Part shown: positions 17,625 to 25,821 of the stretch, one piece after another
Numbering within the stretch: position 1 is the first letter of the stretch
Layout of the letters: each line of letters begins with the position of its first letter
Source of the DNA: Caproicibacterium argilliputei
GTDB lineage: Bacteria > Bacillota > Clostridia > Oscillospirales > Acutalibacteraceae
Length of the DNA: 64,000 nucleotides
Direction: 5' to 3'
Assembly: GCF_029211325.2 (NCBI RefSeq)
Contig: NZ_CP135996.1
Span: 1,488,001-1,552,000, forward strand
Made by a program: the position numbers and the translations under genes
The notes under the pieces: generated by a model
The model's input: the letters and a program-made list of their open reading frames with translations, nothing else
The model's database searches: none
What the model was told of the DNA's origin: nothing

Positions 17625-18011
17625 TTAACGGAGTGCCACGAGCGGTGTTCCGGACTCCACGCTCTGCCCTTTGGAAACCAATACGCTGTCAACCACCGCT
17701 TCGTGCGGAGCCATAATCTCATTTTCCATTTTCATTGCTTCCAGAATTAAAAGCACATCGCCCGATTGCACACTCTGTCCCGGCTGAACAGGAATATTGA
17801 CAATTGTGCCCGGCATGGGACTGTTGATAACTTCCGCGTCTGCAGCCGGTTTGGCTGCAGGTGCTGAAACAGGCGCCGGTGTGGCTGCTTTGGGAGCCGC
17901 AGCCGCAACCGGCTGTGGCTGTAGCTTGGGTGGTTGCACCGCAGCGGAATCTTGTTCCTCTACCTGTACATCATAGGGAATGCCATTAACGGTAATTTTC
18001 AGATGTTTCAT
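17625..18011 (-). CDS. Biotin carboxyl carrier protein (1.3S-like)
   Basis: A 128-residue biotinyl protein that shuttles carboxyl groups between the two carboxyltransferases either side of it. The C-terminal ~70 residues form a biotinyl/lipoyl domain with the biotin lysine in EAMKMENE (about residue 93), preceded by an Ala/Pro-rich flexible linker (residues 25-58) and a short N-terminal beta segment (MKHLKITVNGIPYDV) typical of decarboxylase gamma/1.3S subunits. Lies 15 bp upstream of the oadA gene and 36 bp downstream of the carboxyltransferase gene. Confidence 0.92.
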   Translation of the reverse strand: MKHLKITVNGIPYDVQVEEQDSAAVQPPKLQPQPVAAAAPKAATPAPVSAPAAKPAADAEVINSPMPGTIVNIPVQPGQSVQSGDVLLILEAMKMENEIMAPHEAVVDSVLVSKGQSVESGTPLVALR

Positions 18012-18047
18012 GAATGGTTCCTCCTTGTTTACGGTAATCGCCCAAAT

Positions 18048-19400
18048 TTAAAGCTGGATATTGTTGTGTTTTTTCGGCATGGTCGAAACACGTTTAGACG
18101 AAAGCATGTCCAGTACGTGAAGCAGTTTATCCCGTGTCTCCTGTGGTAAAACAACAGTTTCAATCAAGCCGTAACCCGCTGCCTTCAATGGGCTTCCCTC
18201 TTCATGCGCATACTGCGCAATCAATTTTTTGCGATCGCCTATTGGGTCGGCAGAGTCAGCCAGTCTGTCATTCCAAAGAAAAGCCGCTCCGGTTTCTGGT
18301 GCCAAAGCAGAAACCACCGCATCCGGCCACGCCATCGTATAATCCGCATTGGCACCGCAACCGGCAGTCGCGAGATATACCGAGCCATACGCCTTTCCAA
18401 CTAAAACGGAAATTTTCGCGGTCGTTGCTTCCGCATAAGCATCCGAGAGCATAGAAGCTGCGCGCAGAGAAATAAACTTATCTGCGTTCACAAAACTAAG
18501 AACGGGGATATGAAACGCATCACAAAAGCGAATAAATCGCGCAGCCTTGACGCAGGAATCCGCGTCAAGCACACCGTCATAAGCCACCACACCCGCAGAA
18601 ATACCGCCGATTCCCGCCAACGCCGTAAACGCGGATGCCCCAAATAAAGCACTCAGTTCCTGCAGAGAACCGGCATTCGACACAGCTTGCGCCGCTTCTT
18701 TCGCAGAAATGCCCGCCTGCAGGATACCCGTCGCGTCATTTTCATCATCAAAACCGACGGCATCCAGATTATTGGCAGGAAGCTTCGCAAGCAGACTGCG
18801 CGCCGCGGCAACCGCTGCTTCTTCTGTCGGCAGCACCAGCGCTGCTTCCCCACGTTTCGCCGCATCCACGGCGGCACCATCTTCGCCGCCTGAAGAAATT
18901 GTTAATTCCGCATTTTGGGACATTACAACAAAGTCCGCGCACGCGGCAATCATTGCGGATGCGCCGATGCAGGGGCCTAAAATCAGTGAAATCTGCGGAA
19001 CCACGCCGGAAAGCGCATTGGTCTTTTGCAAAATTCCGCCATAATCTTCGAGCAAACTGCCGCCTTCCTGCAAGCGTCCACCGATAGAATCATAAATTCC
19101 GACCACCGGTGCGCCGTTCTGTGCGGCCAGTGTGAATATTTTTTGAATTTTCTGTGCCTGTGCCCTGCTGATTGCGCCGCCAGAAAGGTCGCTGTTCTGC
19201 GCAAAAGCATAGACTGGGCAACCTTCCACGGTGCCAAATCCGGCTGCCGCCTCCACTCCGGCATTTCCAGACAGGGCAAAGCGGTCAATCTCTAAAAAGC
19301 TGCCTTCGTCAAAAAGGGCACTGAGGCGTTTTTCACCCACGGTGTTTGTCATGCGCTCCCGCGCATTTTGCAGCGAGTCAACCGCACCGGTATTGCTCAT
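18048..19400 (-). CDS. Acyl-CoA carboxyltransferase subunit (12S / MmdA-like)
   Basis: A crotonase-fold carboxyltransferase related to methylmalonyl-CoA decarboxylase alpha, propionyl-CoA carboxylase beta and transcarboxylase 12S. It transfers a carboxyl group between biotin and an acyl-CoA. The 450-residue protein starts with the family helix NARERMTNTVGEKRLSALFDEGSF, then has a first carboxyltransferase domain with SGGAISRAQAQKI and GPCIGASA, and a second with GIGGISAGVVA...FIRFCDAFHIPVLSFVN and VLVGKAYGSVYLA. It is about 60 residues shorter than typical MmdA (about 510). The acyl-CoA substrate cannot be told from the sequence. Confidence 0.85.
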   Translation of the reverse strand: MSNTGAVDSLQNARERMTNTVGEKRLSALFDEGSFLEIDRFALSGNAGVEAAAGFGTVEGCPVYAFAQNSDLSGGAISRAQAQKIQKIFTLAAQNGAPVVGIYDSIGGRLQEGGSLLEDYGGILQKTNALSGVVPQISLILGPCIGASAMIAACADFVVMSQNAELTISSGGEDGAAVDAAKRGEAALVLPTEEAAVAAARSLLAKLPANNLDAVGFDDENDATGILQAGISAKEAAQAVSNAGSLQELSALFGASAFTALAGIGGISAGVVAYDGVLDADSCVKAARFIRFCDAFHIPVLSFVNADKFISLRAASMLSDAYAEATTAKISVLVGKAYGSVYLATAGCGANADYTMAWPDAVVSALAPETGAAFLWNDRLADSADPIGDRKKLIAQYAHEEGSPLKAAGYGLIETVVLPQETRDKLLHVLDMLSSKRVSTMPKKHNNIQL

Positions 19401-19472
19401 AAGGAACCCCTCCGTCTGCTTTGATTGAAAGAATGTGGCTTTTAGTGCCGTTAAAAATAGAATAGCAGTTAA

Positions 19473-19501
19473 ATTATAAACGAAATGCCGGTGTTTCGCA
19501 A
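19473..19501 (-). promoter_or_regulatory. Promoter of the biotin carboxyltransferase operon
   Basis: On the minus strand: TTGCGA (19501-19496), 17-bp spacer, TATAAT (19478-19473), about 70 bp upstream of the carboxyltransferase ATG at 19400. Confidence 0.65.
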
Positions 19502-19543
19502 GTGATTCTTGTCCTTTTTGTCGAAAGAAATCTTATGCGGGGC

Positions 19544-20293
19544 TCACCGCTGCACCGGCATACGCTTGTCAGCTTTGGCTGCAGCTGTCAGCTGCTTGAC
19601 TTCCTGCGGTGTCAGGTACCGCCATTCACCGGACTGCAGCATACTCAGCCGCAGTGGGCCAATTGCCGTTCGCTTCAAGCGGGCGACCTCCAGCCCAACC
19701 GCTTCGCACATCTTTCGAATCTGGCGATTCCTGCCCTCATGCAGGACAATCTCCAGAACCACTCTTCCGCTCTCCTGATGCAGAACCCTGACCTGTGCCG
19801 GAGCTGTTTTGCGCCCCTCAATCATAATGCCAACCGTAAGCTGTGTGAGCTGCTCTTCGGTCACACCCGGACGCACTGTAACGCGATAGGTCTTTGGCAC
19901 GTGTCGTGACGGATGCGTCATAGCATTGGCAAACTCCCCGTCATTCGTCATCAGCAGCAGTCCTTCGCTTTCCCGGTCCAGCCTGCCGACCGGATAAACG
20001 CGGGCGGGCACTTCCTTCACCAGTTCTGCGACGCACTTTCGGTCGCGTTCGTCAGACATGGTTGTGATGAATCCGCGTGGTTTGTGCAGCATGAGATAAA
20101 CGGCCTGCGTATGTGTATTGAGCAACTTTCCATGTACTGTAATCTTATCGTGCTTCGGGTCTGCTTTATCTCCGACCTGTGCAGGGCGGTCATTCACTTT
20201 TACAAAGCCAGCTGAAATCATTTCCTCCGCCTTGCGCCGGGACGCCACGCCAGCGTCCGCCAAAATTTTCTGTAATCGAATTGTTTCTGTCAT
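19544..20293 (-). CDS. rluB: 23S rRNA pseudouridine synthase, RluB family
   Basis: Makes pseudouridine in 23S rRNA. The 249-residue protein has an N-terminal S4 RNA-binding domain (IRLQKILADAGVASRRKAEEMI) and the catalytic motif VGRLDRESEGLLLMTNDG with the active-site Asp (about residue 104), then NRQIRKMCEAVGLEV. RluB and RluE/RluF subfamilies are close; context near scpA/scpB supports RluB as in other Bacillota. Confidence 0.9.
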   Translation of the reverse strand: MTETIRLQKILADAGVASRRKAEEMISAGFVKVNDRPAQVGDKADPKHDKITVHGKLLNTHTQAVYLMLHKPRGFITTMSDERDRKCVAELVKEVPARVYPVGRLDRESEGLLLMTNDGEFANAMTHPSRHVPKTYRVTVRPGVTEEQLTQLTVGIMIEGRKTAPAQVRVLHQESGRVVLEIVLHEGRNRQIRKMCEAVGLEVARLKRTAIGPLRLSMLQSGEWRYLTPQEVKQLTAAAKADKRMPVQR

Positions 20294-20329
20294 ATTTTCC
20301 GTCCTTTATTTCGAATTCTATTTTCTTAT

Positions 20330-21505
20330 TTACTGAAACACGCTTTGAAAAAAGTCCAGTAGAATCTGCCCAAAACTGCGTTTGGATGCCTGCTGCACTA
20401 CGGCGGGACCGGCTGTCAAGACTGTGTGGCCAACTTCTCGCCCGTTCAGTCGGTAAACCACCTGTCCGACCGGCTGTGTTTTGTCAAGCGGTGCGTACAA
20501 AAAATGTGGCAGTTCCACACTGCGCACCAATTTCGCGCCTTTCGGAATCACGAGAGCGCCCCCAGCCGTTCCTTTCACCTGTACACTAATAACGCTGCTC
20601 CCCACAACCGGCAGATTTGCCGTATAAGCGCTGTCGTCCAGCGGAACCGACTGCAGCTGAGAAAAGCCGTAATCCAGCATGGTCTGGTGGTCTTTCCAGT
20701 CATCCGGTGCGTTCAGCGTAACGGCAATCAGGCGAACCCCGCTGCGCTGCGCACAGCTGACCAAGCAGCGTCCCGCTTTCTTGGTAAAACCGGTTTTAAC
20801 ACCGATACAGCCCTGATACTGGGCAAGCAATTTATTATGATTGGTATATGCTCTGGTAGCTGCTGGCTGTGCGAATGTAACTTTGACTGTTTTTCGTGCC
20901 GTAATAGCCGCGAAATCTTCATTTTTCATTGCCGCGCACGCAAGTTTCGCCATATCCTCCGCTGTAGAGTAATGTTCCTCGTCATCCAGACCGGATGGCG
21001 TGACAAAATGCGTATGGACCATTCCAAGTTCCTGTGCACGCTGGTTCATTTTCTTTGCAAAAGGCACCGGCCCTCCGGCAAGCGCATATGCCGCTGCCAT
21101 AGCCGCATCATTGCCGGATGTACTGAGCATTCCCGCCGCAAGCCCTTTCAGGGAAATGCGGTCGCCCACCTGCAGCCCCATGGAAGACCCCTCAACTCGC
21201 AGCATATCCGCTGTAATCTCCACCGTGCGGTCCTCACAAGCTGCCGCCTCCAATGTCAAGAGTGCAGTCATGATTTTCGTTGTGCTGGCCATGGGACGTT
21301 TCTGCTGCGCATTTTTCTGCCACAAAGCCGAGCCATCATCCGCATTGACTAAAATTGCCGACTGTGCGGAAACCGTTGGCACCGCAGGAATTTCTGCTGC
21401 GGAAACCGGACACCGCGCTCCGATAACGACTGCACCTGCAAGCAGCAGTGTGACTAGGCTTTTTAATAAACTTTTCAATTTTCTATTTTGATACAAAACA
21501 ACCAC
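20330..21505 (-). CDS. D-alanyl-D-alanine carboxypeptidase (PBP5 family)
   Basis: Trims the terminal D-Ala from peptidoglycan stem peptides outside the membrane. A hydrophobic signal sequence covers about residues 14-37. The peptidase S11 motifs are ASTTKIM (SxxK, active Ser about residue 73), STSGNDA (SxN) and KTGFT (KTG). A PBP5-associated C-terminal beta domain follows, and the last ~20 residues could form an amphipathic membrane anchor. The exact start is uncertain: GTG at 21505 or the in-frame TTG 9 nt later. It follows the gerW-scpA group and is one of two such enzymes in the window. Confidence 0.9.
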   Translation of the reverse strand: MVVLYQNRKLKSLLKSLVTLLLAGAVVIGARCPVSAAEIPAVPTVSAQSAILVNADDGSALWQKNAQQKRPMASTTKIMTALLTLEAAACEDRTVEITADMLRVEGSSMGLQVGDRISLKGLAAGMLSTSGNDAAMAAAYALAGGPVPFAKKMNQRAQELGMVHTHFVTPSGLDDEEHYSTAEDMAKLACAAMKNEDFAAITARKTVKVTFAQPAATRAYTNHNKLLAQYQGCIGVKTGFTKKAGRCLVSCAQRSGVRLIAVTLNAPDDWKDHQTMLDYGFSQLQSVPLDDSAYTANLPVVGSSVISVQVKGTAGGALVIPKGAKLVRSVELPHFLYAPLDKTQPVGQVVYRLNGREVGHTVLTAGPAVVQQASKRSFGQILLDFFQSVFQ

Positions 21506-21544
21506 CTGCCCTTGAATACTTGTATGCAGGCGGCTGCCAAAAAA

Positions 21545-21982
21545 TTATACTTGCGGCTCGGTTGGAAAAGTTTCTGCTGTTCCCTCCGGCTGATTTTCTT
21601 TCTTCTTCTTTTTGCTGTTTAACATATCGTTGACCTTGTCTACGATATCCGGCACCATGCCGACGATGCGATCTGCCGAGGAATTGTATGGGTCAATCTG
21701 CAGCATCTTCACATTCCCGTTTGAAATCGTCAGAAAAGCCACTGGGTTAATAGAAACGCCCGCACCGGCGCCGCCGCCGAAGAACTCCTTATCCGGACTT
21801 ACTTTGCAGGCAAAGTCAGAACCGCCGGATGCAAATCCGTAACTAATTTTAGAAATTGGAATGATGATGGTACCGTCCGGAGATGTGATTGGGTCACCGA
21901 CAATGGTGTTGATATCCACCATTTGTTTAATGTTGCTGAGGGTTGTGTCCATCATGCCCTCAATTGGATGGTTGCCGCTCAT
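21545..21982 (-). CDS. gerW: GerW family sporulation protein (YtfJ)
   Basis: GerW/YtfJ is a mother-cell sporulation protein; in Bacillus it affects spore germination with some nutrients. The 145-residue protein starts with the diagnostic HPIEGMMDTTLSNIKQMVDINTIVGDPI and carries the GGGAGAGVSINPVAFLTI glycine-rich motif (about residues 70-87). Its ATG overlaps the DUF2953 gene by 23 nt. The scpA-scpB-DUF2953-gerW order is common in clostridia. Confidence 0.93.
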   Translation of the reverse strand: MSGNHPIEGMMDTTLSNIKQMVDINTIVGDPITSPDGTIIIPISKISYGFASGGSDFACKVSPDKEFFGGGAGAGVSINPVAFLTISNGNVKMLQIDPYNSSADRIVGMVPDIVDKVNDMLNSKKKKKENQPEGTAETFPTEPQV

Positions 21983-22616
21983 TTGCTACACCGCCTTTTC
22001 CCTTTTTATTTTCTTCGTTTATTGTAGCCGATTTTGCTGTTTTCATGTATTTGAACAACGCCTGTACGGCTGTGATCAGCAGAATAGATACCCGAACTTT
22101 GACATCTGCATACCCTTGAATTTTAGTCTGCGCCGCCTGAAAATCGGGTACAACGGCAACTTCAAACCGCTTGCATTGCATTTTGCCAGTCAGTGCAGAA
22201 AACGTCGGATAGATCACCGCGCAAACGTTGCCATAAACAACGGCAGTTTCCGCCGCATCTGCCTGCGCTACTGCCACGTGCAGTGAAAGGGTTTTGACAC
22301 GCATATGACGAAACACATTCTGCAAGGCTCCCGCCGCAATTTCTGTCAGGAAACGCAGCAAATGCAGCAAACCCCGCAGTCCTTTTTCCTGATACACAGT
22401 TTTCAGCATATTTTCACGCGGTTTCTTATTTTGGACCTGCCGCTGCAACTTTTGCTTTTTTGTCTTTTCTTTTTTTGGAAAAACTGTATAAGAAAAGCAC
22501 AGATAAGAAATCTTCAGCCCCAGTTCCTGCTCATAGGACAAACGAAAACGAACGGAAGCCATCGTCAGCAAGAAGCCGACGGCATTTATCAGCAAAAAAA
22601 TTTTCCAGAAGGTCAT
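21960..22616 (-). CDS. DUF2953 domain protein
   Basis: A 218-residue protein of unknown function often found next to gerW. The N-terminus is a membrane segment (WKIFLLINAVGFLLTMASV, residues 4-22), followed by a beta strand start (RFRLSYEQELGLKISYLCF), a Lys/Gln-rich linker, then a helical C-terminal half containing a hydrophobic stretch SILLITAVQALF. The start at 22616 overlaps the scpB stop (ATGA); the longer upstream frame is inside scpB. Possibly sporulation-related by association with gerW; no function is inferred beyond that. Confidence 0.8.
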   Translation of the reverse strand: MTFWKIFLLINAVGFLLTMASVRFRLSYEQELGLKISYLCFSYTVFPKKEKTKKQKLQRQVQNKKPRENMLKTVYQEKGLRGLLHLLRFLTEIAAGALQNVFRHMRVKTLSLHVAVAQADAAETAVVYGNVCAVIYPTFSALTGKMQCKRFEVAVVPDFQAAQTKIQGYADVKVRVSILLITAVQALFKYMKTAKSATINEENKKGKGGVANERQPSN

Positions 22617-23182
22617 GCCTCTGCCTCCGCCGTGCCGGCAGCCCCCTGCCCACCATAACTGCCAGATGGTCCCGTATGCTTCAAAGAAGGCAACCCCTCC
22701 AAAGAAGAAATCCCCATACAGCGCAGAAAGTTCGCGGTTGTCCCATACAGAAGTGGCCTGCCGGGCAGTTCCAAGCGCCCGCGTTCTTCTACCAAGCCCT
22801 TCTGGCACAGACTGCCCACAACGCCGGAAGAATCCACGCCACGAATCTGCTCTACAAAAGCCTTGGTAACCGGCTGGTTATATGCAATAATTGCCAGCAC
22901 CTCCAGGGCGGCTTGTGAAAGCGGTGCGTTGCGCCGGATTTCCAACAGTGCACGCACCTGCTGTGCAAAGGCAGGTGCGCTGCACATCTGATAGCTGTCC
23001 TCTACACGAACAATCTGAACCCCCAGGTTGGCAGCATTGAAAGCAATTCTTGTTTCTTCCGCCAGTGTCAGCGCTTCCGCAGATTCCAGTTCCAACACTG
23101 CCGCGATGCGCTCCAAAGCCAACGGCTCTCCGCTGGCAAACAACATGGCCTGCAGAGCACCAATCAATGTTTCCTTTTGCAT
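22613..23182 (-). CDS. scpB: Segregation and condensation protein B
   Basis: Winged-helix subunit of the Smc-ScpAB condensin. The 189-residue protein has the characteristic EVLAIIAYNQPVTKAFVEQIRGVDSSGVV motif (split here: EVLAIIAYNQPVTKA about residues 91-105) and GRPLLYGTT near residue 145. It overlaps scpA by 19 nt. Confidence 0.95.
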   Translation of the reverse strand: MQKETLIGALQAMLFASGEPLALERIAAVLELESAEALTLAEETRIAFNAANLGVQIVRVEDSYQMCSAPAFAQQVRALLEIRRNAPLSQAALEVLAIIAYNQPVTKAFVEQIRGVDSSGVVGSLCQKGLVEERGRLELPGRPLLYGTTANFLRCMGISSLEGLPSLKHTGPSGSYGGQGAAGTAEAEA

Positions 23183-23889
23183 TTGCGCTCACCTGCCTTT
23201 AAAAGTTCCACAGTTGGGTTTTCTGTATCACCCTCCACACGCACACGTTTTCCCTTGACCAGCTCCAGCACCGCCAGGAATGTTGCGACAATTTCCGAAC
23301 GATCCTTCTTGTGCACAAACAAGGTTCTGTAGGAAATGCGTCTGTCTGTCCAAAGTCTGCGCAGGACATAAATAATCTGCGAGGCAACCGAAACGACCCG
23401 GTGCGCCATAATCGCGGAAAAAGAAGCTTGGGTCGGCGGCGGCACCGCACGACGTCCAGCGGCATCGCTATACGCCTGTAGAAGCTGCTGCGCTGAAATG
23501 GGTCGGCGGTACGTCGTGTCCGGCGGAAAAGCGGCAGGTTCTCGAGTGAAAGAATCCATTTGGAACTCCTCACCCAGAAGCGCTGCCACCTGCCTGCACG
23601 CTTCATACTCCAGCAACTGGCCGGAAAGTTCCGCCCGCAGTGTATCCGCTTCCTCATGCTTTGGCAGCAAATACACGGTTTTCATATAGACGAGTCGCGC
23701 AGCCATTTCCAAGAACTCGCTGGAAATATCCAGATTCTGCTCTCTGGCAGCATCGATTTGCTCCATATATTGATCCAACACTTTCGCAATCGGAATGTCA
23801 CAGATATTCAGTTTGTTTTTTCGTATCAGATACAGAAGAAGATCCAGCGGCCCTTCAAACGTATCTAATTTATAGGTTAGCTTTTCCAT
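23164..23889 (-). CDS. scpA: Segregation and condensation protein A
   Basis: Kleisin subunit of the Smc-ScpAB condensin, bridging the Smc head domains. The 241-residue protein starts with the hallmark LDTFEGPLDLLLYLIRKN and has the C-terminal winged-helix region with ATFLAVLELVKGKRV that contacts the Smc head. First gene of the scpA-scpB-DUF2953-gerW group. Confidence 0.95.
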   Translation of the reverse strand: MEKLTYKLDTFEGPLDLLLYLIRKNKLNICDIPIAKVLDQYMEQIDAAREQNLDISSEFLEMAARLVYMKTVYLLPKHEEADTLRAELSGQLLEYEACRQVAALLGEEFQMDSFTREPAAFPPDTTYRRPISAQQLLQAYSDAAGRRAVPPPTQASFSAIMAHRVVSVASQIIYVLRRLWTDRRISYRTLFVHKKDRSEIVATFLAVLELVKGKRVRVEGDTENPTVELLKAGERKCKRKH

Positions 23890-23903
23890 ATAGCTTCCGT
23901 TTA

Positions 23904-24623
23904 TTACACGCCAAGCGCATAAAATGGCAAATTTGCAAGGAATTGAACGCCGCTGGTAAATAAATTCTGCAAGATGGCAAGTGGTACGTCCAATACGCCC
24001 ACCAGTAGCAAGGCAAATAAGACGTACATAACTATATTTTGATAACGATAGTAAGCTTCCATCGCCCGGTCACTTAAAAACATTGCTAAAATGCGGGAAC
24101 CGTCCAACGGCGGAATTGGCAGCAAATTAAACGCCGCAAGAGAAATATTGATGGTCGTGCAGGCACCAAAAAAGGCAATCAAAAAGGTGACTACCGTACT
24201 CGGCACATACGTTCCGGCCAAAACACTGCCACCGCTGAGCACGACTACAAGGTTCAGCAGCACCGCGCTGACGAAAGAGGCAAGCAGATTTGCAACCGGG
24301 CCTGCCAGTGCCGTGATTGCCATGTCTCGCTTGGGCTTTTTAAAATACCGCGGATTGACGGGCACCGGTTTTGCCCAACCGATGCCAAACAGAAGCAAAC
24401 TGACTGTACCAAACAAATCCACGCTTGCCAGCGGATTAAAGGTCAGCCTGCCGGAATATTTCGCGGTCGGGTCTCCAAGTTTCCCAGCAACCCAGCCGTG
24501 CGCAAGTTCGTGAAAAGGCAGAATCAGGAAGATAATCAGCACAGAAGCCAGAATCTGTGCAATCAGGCTGGCCATATTGATGCCTTCACCGCGGGTAATA
24601 GACTGGAGTACCGTGTATAACAT
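23904..24623 (-). CDS. Site-2 protease family membrane metallopeptidase (M50)
   Basis: A polytopic intramembrane zinc protease of the YwhC-like M50 subgroup. The active-site motif FHELAHGWVAGKLGDPTA (HExxH, about residue 44) is in the first long hydrophobic region, and the second zinc-ligand region is LPIPPLDGSRIL (Asp about residue 175). Five to six transmembrane segments are visible in 239 residues. The start ATG at 24623 has AAGGAG 7 nt upstream. Lies directly before scpA, a common clostridial arrangement. Confidence 0.9.
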   Translation of the reverse strand: MLYTVLQSITRGEGINMASLIAQILASVLIIFLILPFHELAHGWVAGKLGDPTAKYSGRLTFNPLASVDLFGTVSLLLFGIGWAKPVPVNPRYFKKPKRDMAITALAGPVANLLASFVSAVLLNLVVVLSGGSVLAGTYVPSTVVTFLIAFFGACTTINISLAAFNLLPIPPLDGSRILAMFLSDRAMEAYYRYQNIVMYVLFALLLVGVLDVPLAILQNLFTSGVQFLANLPFYALGV

Positions 24624-24669
24624 ATCATTTCTCCTTCAAAAACGAAGTTAGGTCATAGGGGTATAGTCC

Positions 24670-24698
24670 ATTATAATACGGTTGCGGATAAAATACAA
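24670..24698 (-). promoter_or_regulatory. Promoter of the site-2 protease / scpAB operon
   Basis: On the minus strand: TTGTAT (24698-24693), 17-bp spacer, TATAAT (24675-24670), about 47 bp upstream of the ATG. It is divergent from the rpmB promoter 28 bp away. Confidence 0.75.
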
Positions 24699-24725
24699 GC
24701 TGCCCGCGAAAAGGCAAAATAATAC

Positions 24726-24754
24726 TTGCTTTTTCAGGAATCTTCCTGTATAAT
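24726..24754 (+). promoter_or_regulatory. Promoter of rpmB
   Basis: TTGCTT (24726-24731), 17-bp spacer, TATAAT (24749-24754), about 50 bp before the rpmB ATG. Confidence 0.8.
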
Positions 24755-24804
24755 GTATCTGTTATCGCAATATGCATAAGTCCTTTTAAAGGAGGTGCAG
24801 ACTC

Positions 24805-24993
24805 ATGGCAAAGTGCGAAATTTGCGGCAAGGATATTGCTTTCGGTATTAAAGTCTCCCACTCTCACCGGCGTTCCAATCGTTCCTGGAAGCCCAATATT
24901 CGGCGCGTAAAAGCAATCGTTGACGGTTCTCCCAAGCGTATTTACGCCTGCACCCGTTGCCTGCGTTCCGGCAAGGTAAAACGAGCTGTCTGA
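24805..24993 (+). CDS. rpmB: 50S ribosomal protein L28
   Basis: A 62-residue ribosomal protein starting MAKCEICGKDIAFGIKVSHSH. It is the zinc-binding form, with cysteine pairs CEIC (4-7) and CTRC. A strong AAAGGAGGTG precedes the ATG. It is a single-gene transcript with its own promoter and terminator. Confidence 0.97.
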   Translation: MAKCEICGKDIAFGIKVSHSHRRSNRSWKPNIRRVKAIVDGSPKRIYACTRCLRSGKVKRAV

Positions 24994-25014
24994 GAAGCAA
25001 ATCTGCGAAAATCA

Positions 25015-25038
25015 GGAACCCTTCAGGGTTCCTTTTTT
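25015..25038 (+). terminator. Terminator of rpmB
   Basis: GGAACCC, loop TTCA, GGGTTCC followed by six T. Confidence 0.9.
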
Positions 25039-25055
25039 CTGCGCTCTATTTTCAT

Positions 25056-25106
25056 AAAAAAGCCGTTTCCGTACAGTAAATCTACTGATACGGAAACGGC
25101 TTTTTT
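25056..25106 (-). terminator. Terminator of plsY
   Basis: Perfect 18-bp inverted repeat (25056-25073 with 25089-25106) ending in a T-run on either strand; it ends right at the plsY stop and may also back up rpmB termination. Confidence 0.9.
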
Positions 25107-25794
25107 AGTTTTTCTCGTGATGCAGAGAAAATTTCTTCTCCGTACCATGCAGCAGGCGTCCAATGTTCGCATGATGCCGTCCAACAACAAACGCCGACAG
25201 AAAGCATAGCAGCAGTGTCGTCAGAACCATATATTGCAGGGAAACCTCCCCTGTCCGAAAGAAAAACAGGTAATTGAAAAGCCAACCCCAAAAGGGAAAC
25301 GTTGCCGCTGCGATAATCGAACCCAAAGAAACATATTTCGTCAGAAGCGCAAGAATCAAAAACAAAGAAAAATCGCACGCAAGCACCGGCGGGGTAATCA
25401 TCAGCAGAAAAGCCGCCGTGGTCAGCACGCCTTTTCCGCCGCGAAAGCCGAAAAAGACCGGATACATATGCCCCAGCACAACTGCTATGCCGGCTGCATA
25501 CACCCCATACCGAAACAGTTCCGACTGTGTGCCCAAAAAGGCAGAGAAAATTGCCTCTCCGATAAGGCAAGCCACAATTCCTTTCAGAAAGTCAAAAACT
25601 GTGGTCAGGATACCGGGTTTCAAGCCTGCCGAGCGAAGCACGTTTGTCATGCCGGCGTTTCCGCTTCCCATGGTTCGGATATCTCTTTTATCAAAAACGC
25701 GTGTGAAAATAATGGAAAAACTGATGCTGCCAATCAAATAGCTTACTAGGACCGTGATTAAAATCGCCGCGATGAGATTCGCAGGATATTGCAT
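25105..25794 (-). CDS. plsY: Glycerol-3-phosphate acyltransferase PlsY
   Basis: Membrane enzyme transferring acyl groups from acyl-phosphate to glycerol-3-phosphate, the first step of phospholipid synthesis. Family motifs are visible: GSISFSIIF, GSGNAGMTNVLR (about residues 43-54), GHMYPVFFGFRGGKGV (about 107-122) and a late GRHHANIGRLL. Multiple hydrophobic segments in 229 residues. GAGGAGG precedes the ATG. It shares a strand with der 27 bp upstream, so they are probably cotranscribed. Confidence 0.94.
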   Translation of the reverse strand: MQYPANLIAAILITVLVSYLIGSISFSIIFTRVFDKRDIRTMGSGNAGMTNVLRSAGLKPGILTTVFDFLKGIVACLIGEAIFSAFLGTQSELFRYGVYAAGIAVVLGHMYPVFFGFRGGKGVLTTAAFLLMITPPVLACDFSLFLILALLTKYVSLGSIIAAATFPFWGWLFNYLFFFRTGEVSLQYMVLTTLLLCFLSAFVVGRHHANIGRLLHGTEKKFSLHHEKN

Positions 25795-25821
25795 AGAAGG
25801 TTCCTCCTCTGAAAACCCGGT

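Noticed and set aside
24625-24867. 80-residue minus-strand ORF across the rpmB promoter and start
   Set aside because: Overlaps rpmB antisense and two good promoters, with no ribosome binding site.
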